Below, one piece after another: positions 48,702 to 56,640 of a DNA stretch of 64,000 nt. Source of the DNA: Bryobacterales bacterium (GTDB lineage Bacteria; Acidobacteriota; Terriglobia; Bryobacterales; Bryobacteraceae). How positions within the stretch are numbered: position 1 is the first letter of the stretch; every line of letters starts with the position of its first letter. The position numbers were made by a program, and so were the translations under genes. The stretch covers positions 372,001-436,000 of the forward strand of contig JADJWL010000002.1 of the NCBI GenBank assembly GCA_016716385.1, in the 5' to 3' direction. The notes beneath the pieces are model-generated. The model had not been told where the DNA came from. It was given only the letters and a program-made list of their open reading frames with translations, and did not search any database.

Positions 48702-49568
48702 TTACCGGTTCCCCCTGGCTTCTTCGATCGCGCGCGTCAAGGCGCGCCGCGTCAGGACCGCGCACAGCCGTCGCCGGTATTCGGCGGGCGCGCGCATGTC
48801 GCTGATCGGACGGGCGGCGTCCCGCGCAAGGTTCGCCGCTTCGTTGATGCTCTCTTCGTTGACGGGCTTGCCCGCCAGCGCGTCTCCCGCCTCGCGGACA
48901 AACAGCGGCGTCGGCGCAACCGATGCCAGCGCGATCCGTGCCGAACGGAAGTGGCCGTCTTCCAGCACCACCGACGCCCCGGCTCCAGCCACCGCGATAT
49001 CCATCTCGTTCCGTGGAATGAAACGTTCGTAGTGCGCTCCGGATCCCGGAGCGGGTGGAGGAATCAATAGAGAGACGAGAAACTCCCCAGGGCCGAGGAC
49101 ATTCACGCCCGGCGCCGTACAAAACTCTTCCACCACGACCTCGCGCTCACCGGCCTGCCCCGCGATGCGGCAGCGTGCTCCGAGCGCGATGAGCAACGGG
49201 ACAGCGTCCGCACTGGGAGCGGCGTTGCACAGATTGCCGCCGATCGAGGCGCGTCCCTGGATCTGCGTGCCCCCGATCAGCGCCGCCAGCCGCGCCAGAG
49301 ACGGATAGCGGGCAGCCACATCGGCATGCGCGTACAGGCGATAGCAGGGCGCCGACGCCCCGACCGTCAGCCCGTCGCTGTCATAGCGGATCTCGTTCAG
49401 CTCGGGGATCCGTTTCACGTCCACGATGAAGTCTGTCTCTTTGCGGCCCGCGCGCATCTGCACCAGCAGGTCTGTACCGCCGGCCAGAATGCGCGCGCGC
49501 GGGTGCGCGGCAAGCGCGGAAATGGCTCCGGAGACGGACTCCGGGGCACTGTAATCAAACCATTTCAA
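48702..49568 (-). CDS. FAD-binding subunit of the molybdenum hydroxylase
   Basis: This 288-residue protein starts at a TTG, supported by an AGGAGG nine bases upstream. It begins MKWFDYSAPESV and has RILAGGTDLLVQMRAG (FAD-binding loop), GGTQIQGRASIGGNLCNAAP (the FAD fold of CoxM-like proteins) and a C-terminal CO_deh_flav_C domain (LAGKPVNEESINEAANLA). It transfers electrons from the 2Fe-2S clusters to an acceptor. It is the first gene of the operon. Confidence 0.93.
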   Translation of the reverse strand: MKWFDYSAPESVSGAISALAAHPRARILAGGTDLLVQMRAGRKETDFIVDVKRIPELNEIRYDSDGLTVGASAPCYRLYAHADVAARYPSLARLAALIGGTQIQGRASIGGNLCNAAPSADAVPLLIALGARCRIAGQAGEREVVVEEFCTAPGVNVLGPGEFLVSLLIPPPAPGSGAHYERFIPRNEMDIAVAGAGASVVLEDGHFRSARIALASVAPTPLFVREAGDALAGKPVNEESINEAANLARDAARPISDMRAPAEYRRRLCAVLTRRALTRAIEEARGNR

Positions 49569-49634
49569 CTTGGAGAGCCTCCTAATCCCGGCAACTGCCA
49601 GTATTACAGCATAGCGGGACCGCGACGCTGTCCG

Positions 49635-50069
49635 TTACGACCCGCTCGCCAGCGCTTTGTACCTGCTCTGGATCTCTTCCGCGGACAAGTCTTCGATCAC
49701 AGTCGAAACCATCCAACGGTGCCCGAACGGGTCCTTCAGCGTCGCTGACCGGTGACCGTAGAACTCATCCTTGGGCTCCCGTACGGCGGTCGCACCCGCG
49801 GCGGCGGCTTGCCGCACCAGCGCATCCACATCCGGAACGGTGAGATGGAGCGTCACTGAGTTCGTTTCCCCGGAAGGCGCCGCGCACCCGAAACCGGGGT
49901 ACTCATCGGAGAGATAGACGACGGCGCCGCCGAAGGAGATTTCCGCATGGCCGATGCGCCCGCCTGGCTCGCTGAGCCGGTACAACTCGACCGCGCCGAA
50001 TGCCCGTTGGTAGAAATCGACGGCTTGCGCCGCGTCCCGGCAGCAGAGATACGGGGTGATGGTGTTCAT
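49635..50069 (-). CDS. VOC superfamily (glyoxalase-like) protein
   Basis: This 144-residue protein begins MNTITPYLCCRDAAQAVDFY and has the PhnB-like pattern: YQRAFGAVELYRLSEPGG, IGHAEISFGGAVVYLSDEYP, then VTLHLTVPDVDALVRQA and FGHRWMVSTVIEDLS. The vicinal oxygen chelate fold and two modules are clear. Metal ligands are not certain. Members are often of unknown role. Confidence 0.87.
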   Translation of the reverse strand: MNTITPYLCCRDAAQAVDFYQRAFGAVELYRLSEPGGRIGHAEISFGGAVVYLSDEYPGFGCAAPSGETNSVTLHLTVPDVDALVRQAAAAGATAVREPKDEFYGHRSATLKDPFGHRWMVSTVIEDLSAEEIQSRYKALASGS

Positions 50070-50136
50070 GGCGCTTACTATCCTGTCAAGTCACCGATGG
50101 GCTTGTCACCTCGATGGTCCGGCCCGGAACTGTCCG

Positions 50137-51021
50137 TCACGCGTACTGTTTCAGCAACTCCGCCAGCTTCCCAAGTGCCCGAGGCCGGTAATCGGACTTG
50201 TGTGACACGAGGCCGATTTGCCGGACCAGGCGCTCGTCCTGGATGCACAGATAGTGCAGTTCCTTTCTTCTGGCATCGGCCGCCACCGCGCGCAGCGGCA
50301 TGATGCTGATCCCCAGGTTAATCTGGACCAGAGGCTTGATCGTGGCCACGCTCTCGGACTCCATCGCGATGCGCGGTTTGAAACCTGCCCTCTCGAAGAA
50401 ACGGTCCAGCAGTGAGCGCGTGGCCGCGTCCCGGGTGAAGATGATCAGCGGCTGGTTGCGCAGTTCGTTCACCCGGACCGTCTTCCGTTTGCCGAATTTT
50501 TCATGCCTCGGGCTCGTCACCACCACCAGTTCCTCCTCACAGAGCGGGATCGCATCGAGGTCGGGTAGCGACGAAGGTAGAGTCAGGATGCCGACGTCGA
50601 TCGTGTTGCTGCGAATCTGCCCCAGCAGTTGCTCAGTCGAGCCGGTCACCACCTGCGTATCGATATTCGGATGCAGTGCGCGGAACTTCTCGAGCGCCGG
50701 AGGCAGCAAATAAAGGCAGGCCGTCATGTTGGCGCCGATGCGCAGCAGACCCCGATGCATCCGGGACAGCTCGGATACCTCGAGTTGCGCGGTCCGCAGG
50801 TCCTGGAAGACTTTGCGCGTGTGCCGCAGCATGATCTCACCTGCTTCGGTCAAATACACCCGCTTGGCCGACCGCCGGAACAAGTTCTCTCCGAGTTCTT
50901 CTTCCAAGAGCTTGATCTTGCGGCTGATGGCCGACTGCGCGACGTGCAACTGCTGTCCGGCGGCGGTGAAACTGCTGTTCTCGGCAACGGCGAGGAACAT
51001 CTCCAATTGGCGAAGATCCAT
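50137..51021 (-). CDS. LysR-type transcriptional regulator
   Basis: The ATG at 51021 gives 294 residues beginning MDLRQLEMFLAVAENSSFTA, the LysR N-terminal helix-turn-helix (residues 1-60, with SFTAAGQQLHVAQSAISRKI). The C-terminal effector-binding domain has a periplasmic-binding-protein fold (IRSNTIDVGILTLPSSLPD). It is divergent from the sugar-acid dehydratase gene, and a T-N11-A site lies in between. It probably regulates the dehydratase-transporter pair in response to a sugar acid. Confidence 0.9.
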   Translation of the reverse strand: MDLRQLEMFLAVAENSSFTAAGQQLHVAQSAISRKIKLLEEELGENLFRRSAKRVYLTEAGEIMLRHTRKVFQDLRTAQLEVSELSRMHRGLLRIGANMTACLYLLPPALEKFRALHPNIDTQVVTGSTEQLLGQIRSNTIDVGILTLPSSLPDLDAIPLCEEELVVVTSPRHEKFGKRKTVRVNELRNQPLIIFTRDAATRSLLDRFFERAGFKPRIAMESESVATIKPLVQINLGISIMPLRAVAADARRKELHYLCIQDERLVRQIGLVSHKSDYRPRALGKLAELLKQYA

Positions 51022-51046
51022 ATAATCCCGGGATGATTCAGCTTCC

Positions 51047-51061
51047 ATTCATATCACGAAT
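51047..51061. promoter_or_regulatory. Candidate LysR box in the divergent promoter
   Basis: ATTC (51047-51050) and GAAT (51058-51061) flank seven bases and include the T-N11-A core of LysR-type binding sites. It lies 25-40 bases from the LysR start and 66-80 from the dehydratase start. The motif is short and common by chance, but the position supports it. Confidence 0.4.
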
Positions 51062-51126
51062 AGATAGCTCCAATCTGCGCGGCGGATTTGACCCGCGTCG
51101 AACCGGCTGGTACCTTCGAGCGGAGG

Positions 51127-52308
51127 ATGAGGGTTACAGATCTCCAAACACGCATCGTGAATCTCGACTTCCGCAACTGCGTCATCGTGTCCATCGAGAC
51201 CGATAGCGGCATCCGCGGGGTGTCCGAGACAGTCATGAAGCGGTGGACGCACACGATCGAGCAGGCGATCCAGGAACTGCGGCGGTACCTGATCGGCAAG
51301 GATCCGACCGAGATCGAAGAGCACTGGGAGAAGATGTACCGGGACTCGTTCTGGTCCGGCGGACCGATGCACGCCTCAGCGATCAGCGCGGTGGATCTGG
51401 CCCTGTGGGATATTCTCGCGAAAAGCTGCGGGGTCCCGGTGCACAAGTTGCATGGCGGTCCCACGCGCCGCACCGTGCCCGTCTATTGCCACTGCCCGGG
51501 CGGCGCCACGCCGGAAGAGTTCGCGCGGAACGTGCGCGCCTGCGCCGACCGCGGCTACCGCGCGCTGAAGACCACGCTTCCGCTCTTCTATGGCGGACAG
51601 GGGAAGCCGCAGGGAGCCGCGTATTCCGGCGCCGACGGCGCAATCAGCCGCGAACTCAAGGAGACTGAGTACCTGAACCCCTCGGTGTTCCGTCGGATTC
51701 GCGAGTTCATCGTCGCCGCCCGCGAAGCAGGCGGGCCCGATCTCGGCATCGCCATCGATTGCCACGGGCGGTTGAACCTGAAGAACGCCATCCGTCTGTG
51801 CGAGGCCCTGGACGACCTCGATCTGATGTTCATTGAAGAGCCAGTGCCACCGGAGAACGCCGAGGTGCTGGCGCGCGTCACCGCCGCGACGTCCATTCCG
51901 ATCGCCGCGGGAGAGCGGTGGGCGACCGTGCACGGCGTCCGTGAGTTCGTCGAGAAGGGCGCCGTGGACATCCTGCAGTGCGACATTGTGAACTGCGGCG
52001 GTTTCACAGGCCTCAAGAAGATCGCGGCGCTAGCCGAAACCTACTATCTTCCGATGGCGCCGCACAACCCGAATGGCCCGATCGCCACGATGATCAACCT
52101 GCAGTTCGCGGCATCGATCCCGAACTACTACCTGCTCGAAACCGTCGGTTCGGAACAGGACTGGCGGCTCTTCGATGAGATCGCCGAAGGCATGCCGCGC
52201 CTCGAAGACGGCGCGCTGGCCGTGCCGTGCGCTCCAGGCTACGGGTTTGAGTTGAACGGCGCGGCGCTCGACGCCCACCCCTACGTCCCCAGGCAGGGCT
52301 TGCGATAA
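51127..52308 (+). CDS. Enolase-superfamily sugar-acid dehydratase (mannonate/galactonate dehydratase-like)
   Basis: The ATG at 51127 gives 393 residues. N-terminal cap domain (VTDLQTRIVNLDFRNCVIVS) and barrel with magnesium ligands and acid-base residues in IAIDCHGRLNLKNAIRL, MFIEEPVPPENAEVL and AAGERWATVHGVREF. The D-C-H motif and HNPNGPIATMINLQF near the end match the mannonate/galactonate-type subgroup of the superfamily. It would dehydrate an aldonic acid to a 2-keto-3-deoxy acid. Substrate is an inference. The stop codon TAA overlaps the ATG of the transporter gene by one base. Confidence 0.86.
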   Translation: MRVTDLQTRIVNLDFRNCVIVSIETDSGIRGVSETVMKRWTHTIEQAIQELRRYLIGKDPTEIEEHWEKMYRDSFWSGGPMHASAISAVDLALWDILAKSCGVPVHKLHGGPTRRTVPVYCHCPGGATPEEFARNVRACADRGYRALKTTLPLFYGGQGKPQGAAYSGADGAISRELKETEYLNPSVFRRIREFIVAAREAGGPDLGIAIDCHGRLNLKNAIRLCEALDDLDLMFIEEPVPPENAEVLARVTAATSIPIAAGERWATVHGVREFVEKGAVDILQCDIVNCGGFTGLKKIAALAETYYLPMAPHNPNGPIATMINLQFAASIPNYYLLETVGSEQDWRLFDEIAEGMPRLEDGALAVPCAPGYGFELNGAALDAHPYVPRQGLR

Positions 52309-53507
52309 TGCAGGGCCGCTGGTGGGTCTGCGGCCTGCTCCTGCTGGCGACGATTCTCAACTATCTCGACCGCCAGGTGCTGTCGCTCACGGCCGAGAAG
52401 ATCATCGACGAGTTCGGCGTGACCAAGGAAGGCTTCGGCATGGTGTTGTCGGCCTTCCGTTATTCGTACGCCGTGATGCAGATTGCCGGCGGTTGGCTGG
52501 TGGATTCGGCCGGAGTTCGCTGGCTGTATCCTGGCGCCGTCGGCCTCTGGTCCGTGGCGGGCATGCTGACGGCGGCGGTGTCTTCGATCGGCGGACTCGC
52601 CGGGATGCGTTTTCTGCTCGGCATCGGCGAGGCGTTCAACTGGCCGTGCGCGCTCAAGACCACGGAACGGCTGCTGCCGCCCAAGGACCGGCCCCTGGCC
52701 AACGGGATCTTCAACAGCGGCACCGCCGTCGGCGCGATGCTGGCGCCGGTCATCGTCACGTTCATGACACTGCGCTGGGGATGGCGTTCAGCCTTCATCG
52801 TCACGGGCGCACTCGGCTTCTTCTGGGTGATCGCATGGATTCTCTATACACGCCGGTTCGACGCCGCCCTGCGCGGAGCGGCCTTGCGCATGCGGGACGC
52901 TCCGGCCACGATGGGCCGTATCGCCCGGCTGCGCGGCTTCTGGGCGCTGGTCGCATCCGCCATCATCGTTAACGGCGTCAGCTACTTTCTCGCCGACTGG
53001 ATCCCGCTTTATCTCAAGACCGAACGCGGCTTCAGCTTCGGCGTCGGGAACGCGCTTTCCATGCTCGTCTACGCCGGACTCGACGCGGGCAACCTGCTCG
53101 TGGGATTCTTTGTGCGGGCGCGCGTGGCGGCGGGGGCGGACGTCGTGCGGGCGCGGCACACGGCGCTCTTCCTGAGTTGCGTGCTGATGTCGCTCGCCGT
53201 GTTCGCGGGCTTCGCCGCGTCGCCCTGGGTGGCGCTGGCCTGCCTGGTCGCGACAGCGATCGGCGTGGCCGGATTTCTCGTCATCTACCTCACGCTCGTG
53301 CAGGAACTCGACCTGGCGCGCGTCGGCACCACGGCCGGCATGCTCGGCGGCCTGGGGAATCTCTGCTACGGCTTCGTCAGCCCGTACATCGGGCGTTTGG
53401 CGGATCTGAACCAGTCGGCCTGGACCTTCGCTATCGTGGGGATCCTCCCCTGGATCGCCCTCGGCTCGATCCTGCTTGGTTTCCGCAAAACCGCGCGTCA
53501 GCCGTAG
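52308..53507 (+). CDS. MFS transporter, anion:cation symporter (hexuronate/galactonate) type
   Basis: The 399-residue protein begins MQGRWWVCGLLLLATILNYL and has 12 predicted helices with the DRQVLSLTAEKIID and GWLVDSAGVRWLYPG loops typical of the ACS family (ExuT, GudP, DgoT). ALKTTERLLPPKDRPLANGI is a further ACS segment. The one-base overlap with the dehydratase indicates translational coupling and a shared role in importing a sugar acid. It overlaps the convergent deacetylase gene by 10 bases. Confidence 0.88.
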   Translation: MQGRWWVCGLLLLATILNYLDRQVLSLTAEKIIDEFGVTKEGFGMVLSAFRYSYAVMQIAGGWLVDSAGVRWLYPGAVGLWSVAGMLTAAVSSIGGLAGMRFLLGIGEAFNWPCALKTTERLLPPKDRPLANGIFNSGTAVGAMLAPVIVTFMTLRWGWRSAFIVTGALGFFWVIAWILYTRRFDAALRGAALRMRDAPATMGRIARLRGFWALVASAIIVNGVSYFLADWIPLYLKTERGFSFGVGNALSMLVYAGLDAGNLLVGFFVRARVAAGADVVRARHTALFLSCVLMSLAVFAGFAASPWVALACLVATAIGVAGFLVIYLTLVQELDLARVGTTAGMLGGLGNLCYGFVSPYIGRLADLNQSAWTFAIVGILPWIALGSILLGFRKTARQP

Positions 53508-54634
53508 ACGCGCCGGCCGCCCACCCACGTCTTGAGGATTTCGATCGCGCTGGTCTCGGGATCCAGGCGGAATTCAACGAGGTCGGCACGCTCTCCCGGC
53601 GCCAGACCCTGGGTGCGCCCGGGCACATTGCCATACACCGCGGGATTGATCGTCGAGAGGCGCACCGCGTCGGACAGCGTCAGGCCGGCGAGGCGCATCA
53701 GGTTGGCCACACCGTTGTGCATCTTCAGGGCGGAGCCGGCGAGGCGGTCCTGCCCTGCGAGCACCACCCGCTGGTCGGCCGTGAGATCCACTTCCTGTTC
53801 GCCCAGTCTGTAGCGGCCCGGCGGACAGGCCGCGGGCGTGCTGGCATCGGTGACCAGGAACGCCCGTTCCACCTGCTTCGCCCGGATCGCCGCTTTCAGA
53901 AAGCTCGGCGGCAGGTGAATCCCATCGCCGATGAATCCGGCGCTCAGCCGGTCTTCCGCCAGTTGATCCCAGATGTAATTCGGATGTCTCGGCATCATCG
54001 AATGAGCGCCGTTGCCGAGGTGTGTGGACATCGTCGCTCCGGCTGCGACGGCATCGCCGATCTGCGTCGCGGTGGCCTTGGTGTGGCCGATGCTGATCAC
54101 GATCCCGCGCTCCACCAGCGATTCGATATAGCGCGGCGCTTCGGGCCATTCGGGCGAAAGCGTGACAATCCGGATGTGGCCTTCGGCGGCGTCCTGCCAG
54201 CGGAGGAACTCCTCCACGTCCGGCGGGCGGACCCAGTGCTTGGGATGCGCGCCGCGCGGACCGTCCTCGGGCGAAATGTGCGGGCCCTCAACGTGGAATC
54301 CGTCCATGATGGCACCCTCCGCCAGTGAAGAACGGGCGTGGCACAGGTTCCGCAGCGCTCCCAGCATATCGTCCGGCCCGCCGGTGATGACGGTAGGATA
54401 GAAGCGCGTTACACCTGTGGAATGGAGCACTTCGATCGAGCGCGCGATCTCTTCGTGCGGCGTCGTCGGGGAGTTGTAGTCCACGCCGGCGAAGCCATTC
54501 ACCTGGACATCGATCCAGCCCGGCGCGAGGTAGACGGCTTCCCCGGCCGGAGCGGGTTCGACCGTTTCGATCGTGTCCCCGAACCGGACCGTCACGTTTT
54601 CGCCCGTGAGAGCGTTTCTACCGGAACATATCAT
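53498..54634 (-). CDS. N-acetylglucosamine-6-phosphate deacetylase-like amidohydrolase
   Basis: The ATG at 54634 (GTG at 54640 is an alternative) gives 378 residues. Amidohydrolase-barrel landmarks are PGWIDVQVNGFAGVDYN, MDGFHVEGPHISPEDGP, ISIGHTKATATQIGD, THLGNGAHSMM and VTDASTPAA with the catalytic Asp. These are NagA features, including the metal-binding EGP and HxGN. It would remove acetate from GlcNAc-6-P, but no NagB or GlcNAc transporter is adjacent, so an N-acyl sugar of other type is possible. It lies next to the sugar-acid genes. Confidence 0.85.
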   Translation of the reverse strand: MICSGRNALTGENVTVRFGDTIETVEPAPAGEAVYLAPGWIDVQVNGFAGVDYNSPTTPHEEIARSIEVLHSTGVTRFYPTVITGGPDDMLGALRNLCHARSSLAEGAIMDGFHVEGPHISPEDGPRGAHPKHWVRPPDVEEFLRWQDAAEGHIRIVTLSPEWPEAPRYIESLVERGIVISIGHTKATATQIGDAVAAGATMSTHLGNGAHSMMPRHPNYIWDQLAEDRLSAGFIGDGIHLPPSFLKAAIRAKQVERAFLVTDASTPAACPPGRYRLGEQEVDLTADQRVVLAGQDRLAGSALKMHNGVANLMRLAGLTLSDAVRLSTINPAVYGNVPGRTQGLAPGERADLVEFRLDPETSAIEILKTWVGGRRVYG

Positions 54635-54640
54635 CGACAC

Positions 54641-54855
54641 ACCGTTTTATTCACAGAATTTGAACAACGCATCCGCCCCAACTGCAACACAGCGCGGAAG
54701 AAAGACCTGTTGAAAACCGCCTGGAAATCGTCCGGCGGCTCTTGGCGGCGGCGCCGCCGTCGGGTACAAGTAAAGAGTTCGCGGCCACGGCGTCATTCGA
54801 GAAAGCTCACTCGGGGGAGGTCGCTCATCGATCGCGCCGTAGCCGCGTCCTTACT
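54641..54855. other. Intergenic region with no recognised gene
   Basis: This 215-base gap between ilvE and the deacetylase gene holds a palindromic CGGCGGCGCCGCCG-type GC-rich dyad near 54745 but no T run. A 49-codon minus-strand frame (MTPWPRTLYLYP...) is present, but it has no similarity or good ribosome-binding site. I do not assign a gene. Confidence 0.5.
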
Positions 54856-55800
54856 TCAATCCCCGACTCCGCTTGGCTGCGGCACATGTACCTGGGTCAG
54901 CCAGCCGTGCCGGTCCGGTTTGGTCCCCTCAATAATTCCAAAGAAATCCGCCTGGAGCGCCTCGGCGATCGGACCGCGCCGTCCCTCGCCCACCTGGATC
55001 CGGTCCACGGAGCGGATTGGGGTGATCTCAGCCGCGGTGCCGGAGAAGAACACCTCGTCGGCGACGTAGAGCATTTCGCGCGGGATCAACGTCTCGACGA
55101 TCGGGATGCCGCGCTCCGCCGCCAGCTTCAGCACCGTGTCGCGCGTGATGCCGGGCAGCACGGACGCGCCGAGCGGCGGCGTGTGGATCTTCCCGTCCCG
55201 CACGACAAAGATGTTCTCGCCCGACCCTTCGCTGACATAGCCCGAAGCGTCGAGAGCGATTCCTTCGCTGAACCCGTTGAGCAGTGCCTCCATCTTGATG
55301 AGCTGCGAGTTCATGTAGTTGGCGCCCGCCTTGGCCAGCGCCGGCAGCGTGTTCGGAGCGATGCGGGTCCAACTGGACACGCAAACATCCACACCGTTGG
55401 CGAGAGCCTCCTCGCCGAGGTACTTGCCCCACTCCCAGCAGGCGATGTAGACGTCGACCGGATTCTTGAGCGGGTTGACGCCGATCTCCCCGTAGCCCCG
55501 CAGCGCGATAGGCCGGAGGTAGCACGAGCGGAGCTTGTTGACGCGGACAAGCTCCAGCATGGCTTCCATCAACTGCTCCCGCGTGTAGCCCATGTCCATC
55601 CGGTAGATGCGGCCGGAATCGATCATGCGGCGGACGTGCTCGGGAAGGCGGAAGACCGCCGGCCCGGCGGGGGTCGCATAGCAGCGGATGCCCTCAAAGA
55701 CGGAGGTTCCGTAGCTGACGACGTGCGACAAAACATGGATCTTCGCGTCGTCCCAGTTGACAAAACGGCCATTGTGCCAGATCTTCTCGGTAGGCGTCAT
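54856..55800 (-). CDS. ilvE: Branched-chain amino-acid aminotransferase
   Basis: The ATG at 55800 gives 314 residues starting MTPTEKIWHNGRFVNWDDAK. Class IV fold with VVSYGTSVFEGIRCYATPAG, LRPIALRGYGEIGVN, the PLP lysine region (NYMNSQLIKMEALLNG) and GSGENIFVVRDGKI, and C-terminal FFSGTAAEITPIRSVD. It transfers amino groups between glutamate and branched-chain keto acids, the last step of Ile, Val and Leu synthesis. It is separate from the ilvBNC-cimA operon. It is divergent from sdhC. Confidence 0.93.
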   Translation of the reverse strand: MTPTEKIWHNGRFVNWDDAKIHVLSHVVSYGTSVFEGIRCYATPAGPAVFRLPEHVRRMIDSGRIYRMDMGYTREQLMEAMLELVRVNKLRSCYLRPIALRGYGEIGVNPLKNPVDVYIACWEWGKYLGEEALANGVDVCVSSWTRIAPNTLPALAKAGANYMNSQLIKMEALLNGFSEGIALDASGYVSEGSGENIFVVRDGKIHTPPLGASVLPGITRDTVLKLAAERGIPIVETLIPREMLYVADEVFFSGTAAEITPIRSVDRIQVGEGRRGPIAEALQADFFGIIEGTKPDRHGWLTQVHVPQPSGVGD

Positions 55801-55855
55801 TAGTTCAATAGTACAGCCAAATCCGGCGGGCGTGCGCGCCCCAGGCAAAGCCCGC

Positions 55856-55861
55856 TATACT
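55856..55861 (+). promoter_or_regulatory. -10-like element upstream of sdhC
   Basis: TATACT (five of six matches to the consensus -10) lies 90 bases before the sdhC start in the gap shared with ilvE. No good -35 is seen at the expected distance, so the promoter is only tentative. The remaining leader has no recognised feature. Confidence 0.3.
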
Positions 55862-55951
55862 AGTCTGTTTCCTGAAAGGTCCAAGGCATCCGTCCCGCCC
55901 GGAGCAGCATCTAACGGGCAGGAAGGGTGTGATGAGAGGTTTGCCAGCCGC

Positions 55952-56635
55952 ATGACAGCTACTGTTCCAGCGAATGCCCGAAGTTCCCTCGCCAGCTTCT
56001 ACGACTCGGTGATCGGCAAGAAGGTCGTGATGGCCGTCACCGGACTCATCCTGTTCGGATTCGTCGTCGTGCACATGCTGGGGAATCTCCAGATCTACCT
56101 CGGTCCGCAGGCAATCAACCGGTATGCGGAACTGCTGCGGGTGAGCCCAGGCCTGCTTTGGGGCGCGCGCCTGGTGCTGCTGGGGGCGGTGGGTCTGCAC
56201 ATCCTGACCGCGTTGCAACTGGCCAAGCGCAAGATGGACGCGCGCCCGCAGGGCTATCAGAAGTACACGCCGACCACGTCCAGCTACGCGTCCCGCACAA
56301 TGCTGTGGAGCGGACCGATCCTTGCCGCGTTTATCGTCTACCACCTTCTGCACCTCACGGTGGGATCGGTTCATGGTGATTTCCGCGAGATGCAGGTGTA
56401 CCACAACGTGGTGTCCGGATTTCGCGTGATCCCGGTCTCGATCGCGTACATTGTCGCGATGGCCGCGCTCGGCATCCACATGCACCACGGGGTGTGGAGC
56501 CTGTTTCAGTCCTTGGGAGTCGCACATCCCCGATATACCCCCCTGCTGAAGAAGTTCGCGGCGGCCGCCGCCGTCGTCGTGGTGGCCGGGAACATCTCCA
56601 TCCCCGTCAGCGTGATGCTGGGAATCTTGAAATAG
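55952..56635 (+). CDS. sdhC: Succinate dehydrogenase cytochrome b558 subunit
   Basis: The ATG at 55952 gives 227 residues with five predicted membrane helices. SSLASFYDSVIGKKVVMAVT and FGFVVVHMLGNLQIYLGPQA open the first helix pair, with histidines in helices (HMLGN, HILTAL, VYHLLHLT, HMHHGVWS) for two b-type hemes. This is the single-subunit b558 anchor of the type found in Bacteroidota, Chlamydiae and epsilonproteobacteria (TIGR02046 type). The sdhA gene starts 5 bases later. Confidence 0.92.
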   Translation: MTATVPANARSSLASFYDSVIGKKVVMAVTGLILFGFVVVHMLGNLQIYLGPQAINRYAELLRVSPGLLWGARLVLLGAVGLHILTALQLAKRKMDARPQGYQKYTPTTSSYASRTMLWSGPILAAFIVYHLLHLTVGSVHGDFREMQVYHNVVSGFRVIPVSIAYIVAMAALGIHMHHGVWSLFQSLGVAHPRYTPLLKKFAAAAAVVVVAGNISIPVSVMLGILK

Positions 56636-56640
56636 ACGCC

